A program made the translations under genes and the position numbers. 64,000 nt of DNA, from positions 18,608,265-18,672,264 of the forward strand of contig NC_092573.1 in NCBI RefSeq assembly GCF_037975245.1, read 5' to 3'. How positions within the stretch are numbered: the first letter of the stretch is position 1; each line of letters begins with the position of its first letter. This document shows, piece after piece, positions 29,401 to 37,011 of the stretch. The notes beneath the pieces were generated by a model. The model had not been told where the DNA came from and made no database searches. It saw only the letters and a list, made by a program, of their open reading frames with translations. This DNA comes from Apostichopus japonicus. Lineage: Eukaryota > Echinodermata > Holothuroidea > Aspidochirotida > Stichopodidae.

Positions 29401-30537
29401 ACCTAAGAAGTGATGATATTTTAGTGCTAATATCTTACTTGAGTACACTCACAAACATTTTTTATTTCTTTGTAAAATCTCACAAATGACTTCATTAACT
29501 GATTATCTGCAATCTTATTTCCAGCTATTCTCAGTAGTTTCCCAAAATTTGCCACAATCAAGTTTTCTTCAGTCTGTGTCCTTCCGAAGCAATGAAAAAA
29601 AATAGTTCACATGAACAATTGTCATTACAAAGAATCTCAACTGCATACTTGTGGATTCCATCTAAATGGTAATCCTGCAAAAAGCTCTTTTTTGTTCAAT
29701 TTTTTTGGCGGGGGATGGGGACAGGTTCAGGTTTTTTCTTTTTCATTTTAGTAAATTTCTTTCCCCTCATATTGGTTCACTTATAATTGGTAGCAAGTTG
29801 ATTACCCAAAAAACTCCCAAAAAATTTGTAATAGGTAATGTTTTACTTCCCACATCCTCCAAGATTTAATTACATGACATAGAAAGTTGTAATAACAACT
29901 TGACCAGTGATGAAATATGCCTATGTCTATTTTCTCTCTATCTGATACTGATATGATACTATCAAGAGATGGGACTTACATGAATAATGCTTTTTACATT
30001 CACAGCACTGAGGTTGTTTTTAGCTGCATTTTCTTCCAGTTTCTTCTCCAAATCTTCATCAGAGACAACTGCGTCGTCTTCAGAAATGTGCAATTCATCT
30101 TCCAACACCTCAGGTGAAGCTTGTTCCCATTCTGGATCATCCGTGCCTCCTTCTAGTTCTCTCTGTCTCTTTCTCGGCTGAAACCGTAAGAGTTTCTTTC
30201 TTTTCTTCTTGTTTCCCTCGGGTAATATAGCCACCCCAGGTGATTTCATAATAGAAGACAACTTTTTCTCACACTGTGGTGACTGGCTGGTTGTTGGTCT
30301 TTCATGGTTAGAGTCTCTGTCTTCTGATATTTCTTCCAGCTGACCAGCAGGGCTTTGTTCTTCTTGATCCATGGTAGATGGCTTCACGTATGTACCCACC
30401 CCAGGTGATTTCATAATAGAAGTTAACTTTTTCTCACACTGTGGTGACTGGCTGGTTGTTGGTCTTTCATGGTTAGAGTCTCTGTCTTCTGATGTTTCTT
30501 CAAGCTGGAAACCAGGTATTTGTTCTTCTTGATCCAT
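3606..30537 (-). CDS. GON4L: GON4L-like transcriptional co-regulator, 14 exons, 3' incomplete
   Basis: The coding region reads from the ATG at 30537 to the donor at 3605. It is the join of exons 30537-29980, 29328-29194, 28720-28595, 27885-27583, 26695-26518, 25858-25739, 22250-22210, 21680-21477, 19763-19677, 17575-17440, 11888-11726, 11034-10887, 6211-6095 and 4961-3606. That is 3672 nt, 1224 codons, with every splice phase compatible and no internal stop. Recognisable blocks, in order: residues ~165-215 ([21 protein letters not shown]), ~215-260 ([17 protein letters not shown]), ~380-430 ([27 protein letters not shown]), ~450-490 ([22 protein letters not shown]), ~555-575 ([11 protein letters not shown]), ~655-735 ([27 protein letters not shown]). 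Known for the family: nuclear co-repressor acting with YY1, SIN3A and HDAC1. The paired amphipathic helix and C-terminal SANT regions of vertebrate GON4L are not seen and are expected in exons left of the window. Confidence 0.9.
5801..5882. repeat. (AT)n microsatellite
   Basis: About 82 bp of uninterrupted AT dinucleotides in the intron between GON4L exons 13 and 14. Confidence 0.97.
6095..6211 (-). CDS. GON4L: GON4L coding exon 13
   Basis: 39 codons, phase 0, acceptor TTTAG and donor GAG|GTGAGT. It encodes [15 protein letters not shown], then [10 protein letters not shown], continuing into KFLKQNPQ. This aligns with FYKKTKQLPVL and LPFWLKASLP of vertebrate GON4L. The upstream intron is 4.7 kb and contains the 8.1-kb minisatellite. 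Confidence 0.87.
8078..8408 (+). repeat. ~53-bp minisatellite in GON4L intron 12
   Basis: About six units containing ATAGGCTATTCTGCTGGGTC, then CTACTTACACC and TCCTAGAGGTGG. The second unit region carries extra short ATAGGCTATTTAACCC copies (16 bp). Each unit contains the hairpin CACCTC-CTA-GAGGTG. Confidence 0.92.
10240..10322 (+). repeat. LINE/SINE 3' tail with AATAAT terminus
   Basis: The sequence TAAAGCGCCTTAGAGCAA, then GGATAAGGCGCTATAGAAAT, followed by TAATAATAATAA, has the form of the 3' tail shared by L2/CR1-group LINEs and the SINEs they mobilise (AGCGCYTT...GGCGCTATAWAAAT plus short tandem repeat). The 5' extent is not clear; ~10100 is possible. Family assignment is from memory. 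Confidence 0.5.
10887..11034 (-). CDS. GON4L: GON4L coding exon 12 (SANT-like region)
   Basis: 148 nt; the first base completes Asn across the junction, so the protein reads [17 protein letters not shown] without a break. It continues with [15 protein letters not shown]. This is the second half of the Myb/SANT-like helix bundle of GON4L. Donor ACG|GTAGGT in phase 0. Confidence 0.94.
11726..11888 (-). CDS. GON4L: GON4L coding exon 11
   Basis: 163 nt, phase 1 to phase 2, acceptor CTTCAG and donor ACAA|GTAAGT. It encodes [13 protein letters not shown] and [18 protein letters not shown] and (F/V)TKAEDN are hallmark GON4L sequences at the start of the SANT-like region. The preceding intron is 5.5 kb. 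Confidence 0.93.
12168..12330 (+). repeat. 23-bp minisatellite
   Basis: About six to seven copies of AGCCTTTATGGAGAGCATCA plus TAT, in the 5.5-kb intron between GON4L exons 10 and 11. Confidence 0.92.
14064..14480 (-). other. Unrecognised open stretch inside GON4L intron 10
   Basis: An uninterrupted minus-strand frame of 114 codons (14408-14064) with normal amino acid composition ([32 protein letters not shown]). It is preceded in the same frame by another open segment ending MPEA and a single stop. It is not part of GON4L, because exons 10 and 11 join in phase across it. No family recognised; it may be an old retrocopy or transposon relic, or chance. Confidence 0.25.
15484..15900 (+). repeat. 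CTGACTC-based minisatellite, block A
   Basis: Degenerate tandem units of GACTCTCATACCT type (10-26 bp). The cleanest section (~15740-15885) has a ~26-bp period, CATGCCTGACTCACATACCA plus GACTCT. Confidence 0.88.
16070..16820 (+). repeat. CTGACTC/TGTATCTC minisatellite, block B, with duplicated flank
   Basis: Tandem CTCATACCTGTATCTCATAC units. A composite segment (array plus ~115 bp of unique flank starting TGACGTACAAGACAG) occurs twice: the flank is at 16411 and again at 16701. The first copy of the array part is ~78 bp longer than the second. Confidence 0.88.
17440..17575 (-). CDS. GON4L: GON4L coding exon 10
   Basis: 136 nt, phase 0 to phase 1, acceptor CTGCAG and donor ACCG|GTGAGT. It encodes [13 protein letters not shown] and [17 protein letters not shown], aligning with the ELGTFAQS and FQPCNL-GAMQLIEDF segments of vertebrate GON4L. 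Conservation is moderate; phase fits both neighbours. Confidence 0.85.
18075..18110. repeat. Short hairpin AGGGAGTT...AACTCCCT
   Basis: AGGGAGTT, a 6-base loop, then AACTCCCT-GGT. A related hairpin occurs at 33286-33325. Confidence 0.5.
19677..19763 (-). CDS. GON4L: GON4L coding exon 9
   Basis: 29 codons, phase 0, acceptor TATAG and donor GTAAGC. It encodes [20 protein letters not shown], a close match to the HVQLLTQIHLL segment of vertebrate GON4L. Confidence 0.93.
20930..21250 (+). repeat. G-rich minisatellite (GAGGGAGGGGTGGGAT)
   Basis: About twenty degenerate ~16-bp units with three or four G runs each on the plus strand, in the intron between GON4L exons 8 and 9. Because GON4L is on the minus strand, its pre-mRNA would carry the C-rich complement. 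The Pro-rich open frames on the minus strand are artefacts. Confidence 0.93.
21477..21680 (-). CDS. GON4L: GON4L coding exon 8
   Basis: 68 codons, phase 0, acceptor CTCAG and donor CAG|GTTTGG. Basic linker ([16 protein letters not shown]) followed by [14 protein letters not shown], the start of the helix that continues as [12 protein letters not shown] in exon 9. Vertebrate GON4L has the same Q-rich helix before HVQLLTQI. Confidence 0.9.
22210..22250 (-). CDS. GON4L: GON4L coding exon 7 (micro-exon, 41 nt)
   Basis: Acceptor CTCTAG, donor GTAAGT. The C left over from exon 6 plus GA makes Arg, giving a continuous [17 protein letters not shown] across the junction. This matches the KKEVNELMEELFE helix of vertebrate GON4L, and the join is what confirms this very short exon. 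Confidence 0.9.
23465..25738 (-). repeat. 46-bp minisatellite carrying the GON4L splice donor
   Basis: Roughly 48 units. On the plus strand each reads ACATGTCACACCCAGTCACG, TTTACGACTACACATCACTT, ACTAAA. On the transcribed minus strand this begins GTAAGTGATGTGTAGT and ends TGACATGTTTTA. The first intron base after exon 6 (25738) is the start of the first unit. Most units keep the GTAAGT hexamer. Blocks are repeated at higher order: offset 626 bp (23601 and 24227) and offset ~1001 bp (24071 and 25072). The open frames reading [11 protein letters not shown] are by-products of the period. Confidence 0.97.
25739..25858 (-). CDS. GON4L: GON4L coding exon 6, abutting a minisatellite
   Basis: 120 nt, phase 1 to phase 1. 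It encodes an acidic stretch, [11 protein letters not shown] and CDRAVRVSR, matching the DDDPEYNFL and DRAVRI blocks of vertebrate GON4L. The donor (AGTC|GTAAGTGATG) is the first sequence of the intronic 46-bp tandem array, so the exon stops exactly where the repeats begin. Confidence 0.93.
26397..26442 (+). repeat. Poly(A) tract
   Basis: About 46 consecutive A in the intron after GON4L exon 5, 75 bp from the splice donor. On the transcribed strand it is poly(T). No retroposon body recognised upstream. Confidence 0.95.
26518..26695 (-). CDS. GON4L: GON4L coding exon 5
   Basis: 178 nt, starts phase 0, ends phase 1 at GCTG|GTAAGT. It encodes [19 protein letters not shown] and [10 protein letters not shown], then [10 protein letters not shown]. 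This is one of the most conserved GON4L segments (TRSK-PL-DIPL-QLEA and W--WL-GL in vertebrates) and the main identification. Confidence 0.95.
27583..27885 (-). CDS. GON4L: GON4L coding exon 4
   Basis: 101 codons, phase 0, acceptor GACAG and donor CAG|GTATAT. Mostly low-complexity Pro/Thr/Ser-rich linker, ending in [12 protein letters not shown] and FTLTQ, which leads into the [14 protein letters not shown] block of the next exon. The linker itself is not conserved to my eye; phase and position support it. Confidence 0.8.
28019..28190 (+). repeat. 22-bp minisatellite
   Basis: About seven units of ACAACCATCTACAAGAATAT type, with CTGTCAGACTACC replacing part of two units. It is in the intron between GON4L exons 3 and 4. 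Confidence 0.9.
28595..28720 (-). CDS. GON4L: GON4L coding exon 3
   Basis: 42 codons, phase 0, acceptor ATAG and donor GTAAGT. It encodes [15 protein letters not shown] followed by an acidic run ([17 protein letters not shown]). This corresponds to the conserved W-N/P-ISP-(I/M)KK motif and following acidic segment of GON4L. Confidence 0.88.
29194..29328 (-). CDS. GON4L: GON4L coding exon 2
   Basis: 45 codons, phase 0 at both ends, acceptor TTAG and donor GTAAGT. It encodes [12 protein letters not shown] and [14 protein letters not shown]. The latter matches the highly conserved EPK(M/L)TRS block of vertebrate GON4L, directly continuous with the end of exon 1. Confidence 0.9.
29980..30537 (-). 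CDS. GON4L: GON4L coding exon 1 (start codon exon)
   Basis: The exon itself begins at 30561 after an acceptor (TTTACAG), so 24 nt of 5' UTR precede the ATG at 30537 and a non-coding exon must lie upstream. It encodes residues 1-186 and ends at a GTAAGT donor in phase 0. Residues 1-55 and 56-102 are a tandem duplication. A Lys/Arg-rich stretch near 105-125 ([15 protein letters not shown]) looks like a nuclear localisation signal. An acidic stretch follows, then the family-conserved [16 protein letters not shown] block. A second ATG at 30372 (residue 56) lies in an ACCATGG context. Confidence 0.85.
30205..30537 (-). repeat. 165-bp tandem duplication in GON4L exon 1
   Basis: The segments 30537-30373 and 30372 onward are near-identical with a period of exactly 165 bp (55 codons): [33 protein letters not shown] appear twice. 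The copy extends slightly upstream (AAGCCATCT before both ATGs), so the start context was duplicated too. Confidence 0.95.
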
Positions 30538-33004
30538 GACAGATGGCTTCAAGAAGAAAACCTGTAAAGATCATATAAATTACTCACAAAACACTGAGAA
30601 TAACTCTTCTTGCTTTTGTTCTGTGTTCTATGCAATCATGATACTTGGTACTTATGAAAGTGACAGTCATCTCAACTGAATCAATTCTTATTCAGTTTAC
30701 CATTGAAAATTTATAGTACTGTATCTCCTTATCTTTTGAGTATAGTGTTGAAAGAGTATGATATGCAACAATTATTGTAAGAGTAATTATGGCTACCATT
30801 GGCCCTTACTATACATATCCATTTATTAGCCAGATTGCTAATGGGGCTATGTGTTAAAACTTTTAGATTAACCTAGATTGCTAATTTATGATACAGTACA
30901 ATAGTCTGTGTACATGGAAGGGTAGTTGCTTTTGAGTACAGCTGTTGCATGAATGTAAGTAGGTGATTCATGAAGTCCCACCAATCACTGATTGCCATTT
31001 ATGGTGTGTTAGTGTTGTGAGCTAGGATTTGAAATTTAGGGCATAAAGCTTATAACTTCTAAATGCCTAGGGTAAGGTATGGGAACCCTAAACCAAGCCA
31101 GTATAACATACAAGACAAATACAAACAAAGTTGAATAGCTTGCCCAATGACAACAAATGTTGGCATATTGTTTAGATCTTGTGGGCTACTTTACCCACTC
31201 ATCTTTCAGGCAAATCGCAATAACCTGACTTCACCTGGCTATGTATGACCGTATATAATGTCCGCACACCAAACAGGATTCCCTCTCTGACTGAGTAACA
31301 CCTTTGTTATAGGCCTAATTTTTGCCAACATTAAAATAGGCCTACCTAATGTTAAGCTAGACTAACATTATTATAAAACAAAATCACCACGTTAGCAATG
31401 AATTTTCACTGACAGTATGGGAAATCTCTCTGCCCACCCTCTCGCACCTGGGGTCACTACCTGAGTTAAAGGTATGTCTTGCACAATAAGGGCCCAGGTA
31501 TAGCCTAGGCTAGGCCTAACTCTAACGTTAGGCTGACACTACTACTGTGACACTACCAGTACCAGTACCAGTACAGTGAAAATCGAAAGGTTCTGTAAGG
31601 ATTCATGTATTAAACAGTTATTACAGCTTCAATCAAAGTTTGTCTGCTTTGTCCAATTTTGCCAAAAATACGCAATCCAAGGTTGAAATATCATGTCACA
31701 ATACTAGAGTGTACATTACGCTGAAGTTGTAGTAGTACAGTTCAGGCCTGCCCGACGTACAGAACCACATTACTGCATTCAATTTACCATAGCAAACTCC
31801 CGCGAAAGGTGTTTTGTTTACGTCGAGTAGCGCCATCATTTTCGGGTTGTTGGTGTTTGGTTTGTGCTAGCTTTTAGCCATAACGAAAAGCTCAAAATTA
31901 GCTCCAGTATTGGTTAGTGAAAAAATATCACATACTTTTTTTGTGCGTGCATGGAAAAATTCGTTATTTCATAACAAACAAAGAAAGTTATGGAAATTTG
32001 GTGTGAGCGTACACAGTAGAGGCTTCTTGGCCACACGGTAGTCATATAGGAGGGGGAGGGGACCGGGAGACCGATAGGCCTTCCTCCAAATTTGTTACCC
32101 CCTCCCACCCACCTAAAAAAACTTGTCAGAGAAACGGTAAATTGAAAAATAGCAAATGCCTGCCCATACAATTAAAGCAATTGGCTCCTAAGACCAGAAG
32201 TCTACCTAGACCCCTGTCATGTACAGCTTTCAGTGGCATTTCTGAATGATCGTTGCCTCGGGTGAAGCCATGAATTTTTTAGGCATTCATGTAGTGGTCA
32301 ATACAGCCTGGTTTCTTAAAATTCGAAGAAAAAAAACTTTCCCTCTCAAGTTTTTTTTTATTTACTCGATGTACTCCTAAGCTAAGTACTGTGATTTATG
32401 TTACCACATTAGATATGGTCATATATAGTCTCGATGCAAGGGGATTTGTAATTAATAGCGGAAAAGTTAAGTCATATAGTTTTCGTGCCCAAACTTTCAA
32501 GTATCTTGAGCAAGTGACTTTTCTTAAAATAAGTACCAATCTAGTCACGGTTCAATCATTGAAGAGTTCATTAAACGTTGCATACACCACTCTGACTCTC
32601 ATCAAACCCGGTTACCAGTTTATTTCATTAAATAACGTTTTTATTTCCTTCCCAATATCCCGCTTTTCACACACTCCCCCCACCCCCCCCCCCCTTCACC
32701 TACTGACATGTTAGGAAACGTTGGTTAGAGGGCATGTAAGTCAAACTCCGGAAGTAAAGTTTACTTTCGGGTAACAGCCAAGCCAGCGGACAGGGTATTT
32801 ATTTATATTGTTATGGCTTGGTACTCATGTGAGGGTGGTACGTATTGACAGGACTGGGTGGCCTATCTATGCTTATCCCTCCTCAGGCCGGCTGAAAAAC
32901 TAATTTTGTTTTTCTTCTTTACGCTTCCAGCATGGACAGTTATTTGCTTGTCTTTTTTTTTACTTCTACTCAATCCTCTTTAACCGTAGTCTGTATTATT
33001 ATTG

Positions 33005-33042
33005 CTGCAACTCCTACAGGTTATAACCTGTAGGAGCTGCAG
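33005..33042. repeat. 38-bp near-perfect palindrome
   Basis: CTGCAACTCCTACAGGTTA followed by its reverse complement with a single mismatched pair. The central 26 bp (33011-33036) are perfect. It lies immediately outside the left arm of the inverted repeat at 33045. Confidence 0.9.
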
Positions 33043-33044
33043 AT

Positions 33045-33966
33045 TGGCCAGGCTGCGAAATTATTTTTCCCACTTCGACGCGGCCATATTAGCATAATGG
33101 GCGTGGACTATCGGTCGTTGTTACGGCTTATTGGTCCACGTCACAGACTATGCAGTGATATCTCTCGGGTGTTTGTTTGGGTGCTGAAAGTTCTCAATTA
33201 AGTTACATGTCAGGGATTCTAGTACACGTACCAGTATAATAAATAGTATAGTACAGAGGGACATTGCTATTTAGGCATAGTTATAGCAGGGAGCTGCTAC
33301 TCTAACAGTAACAGCTCCCTGGTTATAGTTTATACAGACGCAAGTGACAACTGTTTAATAAAATGGGTAGAATATTTCAAGTCCGTAACAATACGAACTA
33401 ATGATGAAAGCACGTAGGCTCCTTACTGCCGTTTAAAAGGGGGTTCATTTATAAATGAACAAATAATTTAGAATGATGGATAAAACAATATGGGGCACAA
33501 TACAATACATGTATCTTTGTAGGTTTCTAGCATTGAAAGGTCAGTGGGCCTACCTGGTGTAATATGAAGTGTAATAATCAATACCACGGGAGGTTCATTT
33601 ATAACTTTTCCAGACCCTGCTTTCACGGGAGGTTCTTTTCCAAACTTTTCCAGACACGGGAGGTTCATAACACATCTAATAAACAAACACAGTTTGATTT
33701 TGTGATGGAATTTACCTCAAGAGCTCCATAAGACCCGATTGACTGGGAGGAGCAGTCGCACATCATCATGGATCTCATGAAGTCATGTCTTAGGCCTGAT
33801 TATATTAGGCCTGAGTATATTAGCTGAGTATATTACGCAAGAGCTAAACGTTAGAGCTCGAAGTCGAAGTCACAAACTTGCCGGCCGCGAGGCCTGTGAC
33901 GTATTTCATAAGCCACGCCCATGTGGCCGCGTCGAAGTGGGAAAAATAATTTCGCGGCCAGGCTTG
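33045..33966. mobile_element. Possible DNA transposon with ~60-bp inverted ends
   Basis: The left arm at 33045-33115 (GGCCAGGCTGCGAAATTATT, then TTTCCCACTTCGACGCGGCC, then GGGCGTGG) is matched inverted by 33909-33966 with few differences. The interior of ~800 bp has no open frame. No target duplication could be fixed, so element borders are uncertain. Confidence 0.5.
33286..33325. repeat. Short hairpin GGGAGCTG...CAGCTCCC
   Basis: AGGGAGCTGCTACT and AGTAACAGCTCCCT pair with one bulge. It resembles the hairpin near 18075. Confidence 0.5.
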
Positions 33967-35439
33967 AAGATCCCGCTTTTGAAAACGGCGGTGTGGGAGG
34001 GGGCATGATTATGTTTCTGTTCCCACCTTTCCTCGTAGAGGTGATGCCTCCAACGGCGTAACAGAATAATTCAACTGAATCCTTTGAATAGGGGAGAAAA
34101 TAGTGTGAAGTTGAATATTTAGCTACAAATAGCTTTTAATTATTAGAGTATCTTAGAGAGAACACCAAATGATTCTACATTAGAAATAGATTATCGTTAC
34201 CAAAAACAATACTTGCTAGAGTGCTCAAATTGCTTGCTTATTCATTAATCTTAATACAAGCTGAGAGACAACATGTACTTTGAAAGATTATGCTGTCTCA
34301 CAGACAGTGAAGTCGCGGGCCTCATAACCGTGATTTCAAGTACTAATCGAAAAGTGTAAAATCTACCCAAAAGAAGTTATAAGTTTAGTAGTAAACCCAA
34401 ATGTGTGCAGAGGATATTAACTTGTAGCATGATATAATAAGTTTTTCATCGAGATTTTCACGATAATACATATTTGTCTAAGTTTAGTCGCATATAGTCA
34501 TTAAGAAATTCAGGACTGCATTAGGCCTATCTCACTGAATTCAAAGTGACATATCCAAAGTTTTCACGAAGGCTTGTGAATGGGATAACGGATTATAAAT
34601 CTTCATGTCTTATAAGTTATTGGTTATGTTCAAACATGTGGCAAACATTGCCTTCAAGACAAAGCAAGTTGTAGCTTCGTTTTAGTAAATCCGGACCACT
34701 TTAGCTTGTTCGGTAAAGTGATTCAAAATTAGAGGGCGTTTGTTAAACAGTCAGCACAGAAATTGCGAACATGAAAAGCTGACAAACGACCACATCATCG
34801 CGATCTTCAGTGAAAATCCCGTCCACATGTCATCCAGTCATTCCCGACTACAAACAGGACTAAAACATATACCATTTGTCTCAATGGGAAGAACACCTCT
34901 TTATTCACGCCGATATAAAAATCCAGTCAGTCGGATAAACTTTTCTTACGAACCTGCAAGTTGTTGATGATGTTGTAACTTTTCGCGAAACTAGGCCTAC
35001 TGTACGTAGCCTTTTAGCGCACGGACGGCTTCGCCTACTTACCTCTCGGCTCTACAAAGCTAGTACAACTGACGTACTGAAGCGTGACACAGTGGTTGAT
35101 CACTACTGACTGATTGTTTTACCCACCAAGGCCTAGTTAGTTGATGCAGAAACGGACAAGCCAAACGCAGTTCTACTGTTACTTAGGAGTGCGTACTCAA
35201 GATTTAAGCCCCAGCTAGGCTAGTGCGACCTTCCAACTGCAAATGAAATTTTTTACAGTTGTATTATAGCATTGCCATTAGCAATAGCTGACCTGTATCA
35301 TGCAGAAATATGTAAGGTTACATCAATCTTTACCTTAGTAACCTTGGGCCTACCCCTTGAATTGTCACAGCTATTTTGTTTTCGCTCATTATCAGTGCTA
35401 TCAAGCTAACATACAAAACAAGTAGGCCACACATTAACT

Positions 35440-35784
35440 ATGAGTAACCCACCAAATTCTGCAGGCACAATACCATTGCTTCCACCCCCACCATCGAAAG
35501 CAACTGTTACCAGTCATGTAAGGCCGGGAACAGTAGAAAGAGATAAGAATGATCATGTCTCTCCATTGGGAGAGGTGCAGAATGCAAAGAATGCTGCAGT
35601 TTTTGTTTTTAGTGATTCCACAATGGTTGCTAAAGAGATCAACAACCAAAACAACTTTGAACTTAGACCACGAGGCAAGGACAGACCAGTTAGAAGAAGT
35701 GAACCTCCAGAGGTGGTACTTTTAGATAGAGAAATTAAAGATGGGGACACATTGGAAAAATTTGCTCTTCTTTATGGTTGTTCT
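35440..35784 (+). CDS. LYSMD3: LYSMD3/4 coding exon 1
   Basis: 115 codons from the first ATG after an in-frame upstream stop, ending GGTTGTTCT|GTGAGT. It contains the N-terminal proline-rich segment and the first half of the LysM fold. Splitting LysM after (Y/F)GC(S/T) matches the exon border in vertebrate LYSMD genes as I remember them. Confidence 0.88.
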
Positions 35785-37011
35785 GTGAGTATAATTTGTC
35801 TTTTTCATAAATATGCCAAGTTAATGGCTCAAGCTTAGGAAGCAAGCAAAGTTATTAAGGGTATCAAGAGTTATTGTTATCACAATCTGACCCACAAGAG
35901 CAACTACAGCAAGAATAATTCTGTTTTGCAACTGAAGCTCCAGCTGACCTAAGTATACTTCCATTAGTGCTATGAAGAAAGAGGGGAACAGGTGGGATGG
36001 GAGAATTGTAAAGTACTTTAATAACCTTCCTTACTCAACCAGTGTTACTCTAAATACTATTATAATAACACTGAAATTAAGTTAGTACTGCAGGAGGAAA
36101 TAAATAAAATAAAGGAAAGTTCTAATATACAAATGGAAATGTTAAAAGTAAGGTTGTGGCTTATCACCTGGCAACCTCTCCTTGTATATGTAGTTATCTC
36201 TGGAATAACCTATTCAAAGGGATATTTCAGACAAAGTTCTCTTTTTACTCAACAAAGAACCAAGTTATACCAGTAGAAATTTCTTCAGAGACTGAAGATA
36301 TATATAGTAAAAGATAGACTCTTGTATATTTGGCTGCAATTATATGTTAATTTGCTTACATAGCCAAAGGAATGGTAAAGTTGTAACTTTCATGTGCTGT
36401 TATTTCACTAGATTGCTGAGCTGAAACAGGCAAACAAGATCTCCAGCGGCCAAGATTTTTTCGCTCTGAGAACGATTAAGATTCCGGTGAAGAAATATGG
36501 ACTCCTGACAGAATCGGATGAGGACAGGAGATTAAACCGCAGGACTCCAGCGGAGAGCACGGTGACATCACCAACAGAATCATACAAATCCATAAATTAC
36601 AGCGGTGACTCTGATGACAGTGACGTCTTGTACAGGACAGTCAGTATAGCAGGTTCCATAGAAGAATCGGAAGAAGGCAAGAAGTTTCTACGTAGCATGG
36701 ATAAAGATTTAGAAAAGATTATTAGAAAAACGCAAACTCAGAAGGAGAGCCTAGAGGAAGTGGCATCTTTCTTGAATGGGAAAAGTATACATCCATTAGC
36801 CTATCCAAAAGCAGGACAACAGCTGGACTGTTGGACCTTAGCTTGGTGGAATGCAAAACGAACATTAATGCTATATGTTATTCTTATAGTAAGTATATTA
36901 CTTATTATAGGTCTTTATCTTTATAATTCATATCCCTCCCCCACCACCTCCCCCACCACCTCCCCCCACCACCTCCCCCCACCACCTCCCCATAAGTTTG
37001 ATGCATTTTAG
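35440..37011 (+). CDS. LYSMD3: LysM domain transmembrane protein, LYSMD3/LYSMD4 type
   Basis: Join of 35440-35784 and 36412-37011 (GTGAGT donor, TTTCACTAG acceptor, phase 0), 314 residues against ~300 for vertebrate LYSMD3/4. Residues ~53-88 hold the family's VFSD and FELRPRGKD-PVRRS motifs. One LysM domain spans ~92-141 (LDREIKDGDTLEKFALLYGC, then IAELKQANKI and FFALRTIKIPVKKYG). An acidic linker and a predicted helix follow. A single membrane span lies at ~266-287 (TLMLYVILIVSILLIIGLYL) just after WTLAWWNA, where vertebrate LYSMD3 has IGWWTAVV. Known of the family: a type II membrane LysM protein; LYSMD3 has been reported to bind chitin-like glycans. The C-terminal tail is Pro/Thr/Ser/His-rich and encoded by a short tandem repeat. 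LYSMD3 versus LYSMD4 is not resolved. Confidence 0.9.
36412..37011 (+). CDS. LYSMD3: LYSMD3/4 coding exon 2
   Basis: 199 codons plus stop TAG. It starts IAELKQANKI, the second half of LysM, and ends in the membrane span and PTTSP-rich tail. A consensus GTAAGT lies inside the transmembrane segment at 36889, so the last ~40 codons could be intron and the true tail come from an undetected exon. No convincing downstream exon was found. Confidence 0.8.
   Translation: MAELKQANKISSGQDFFALRTIKIPVKKYGLLTESDEDRRLNRRTPAESTVTSPTESYKSINYSGDSDDSDVLYRTVSIAGSIEESEEGKKFLRSMDKDLEKIIRKTQTQKESLEEVASFLNGKSIHPLAYPKAGQQLDCWTLAWWNAKRTLMLYVILIVSILLIIGLYLYNSYPSPTTSPTTSPHHLPPPPPHKFDAF
36941..36996 (+). repeat. CCCCACCACCTC tandem repeat inside the LYSMD3/4 tail
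   Basis: About four to five degenerate copies of a 12-bp C-rich unit. If translated, it makes the PTTSPTTSPHHLPPPPPH tail after the membrane span. Such tails vary between alleles, so length polymorphism is likely. Confidence 0.75.

Larger units (their letters stand above)
30600..35439. other. Divergent 5' flanks of GON4L and LYSMD3/4
   Basis: About 4.8 kb between the two outward-facing start codons. It must contain both promoters and non-coding first exons, which I could not place. It contains segments rich in TAGGCCTA-type words (31300-31560 and 34980-35220), an inverted repeat pair (33043-33965) and a 38-bp palindrome. No other coding signal seen. Confidence 0.5.

Noticed and set aside
31788-31860. 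Possible GON4L non-coding first exon with donor ATG|GTAAAT and ATGATGGCG
   Set aside because: Spliced to 30561 it would place an upstream reading frame overlapping the main ATG in a different frame. No independent support, so not listed as an exon.
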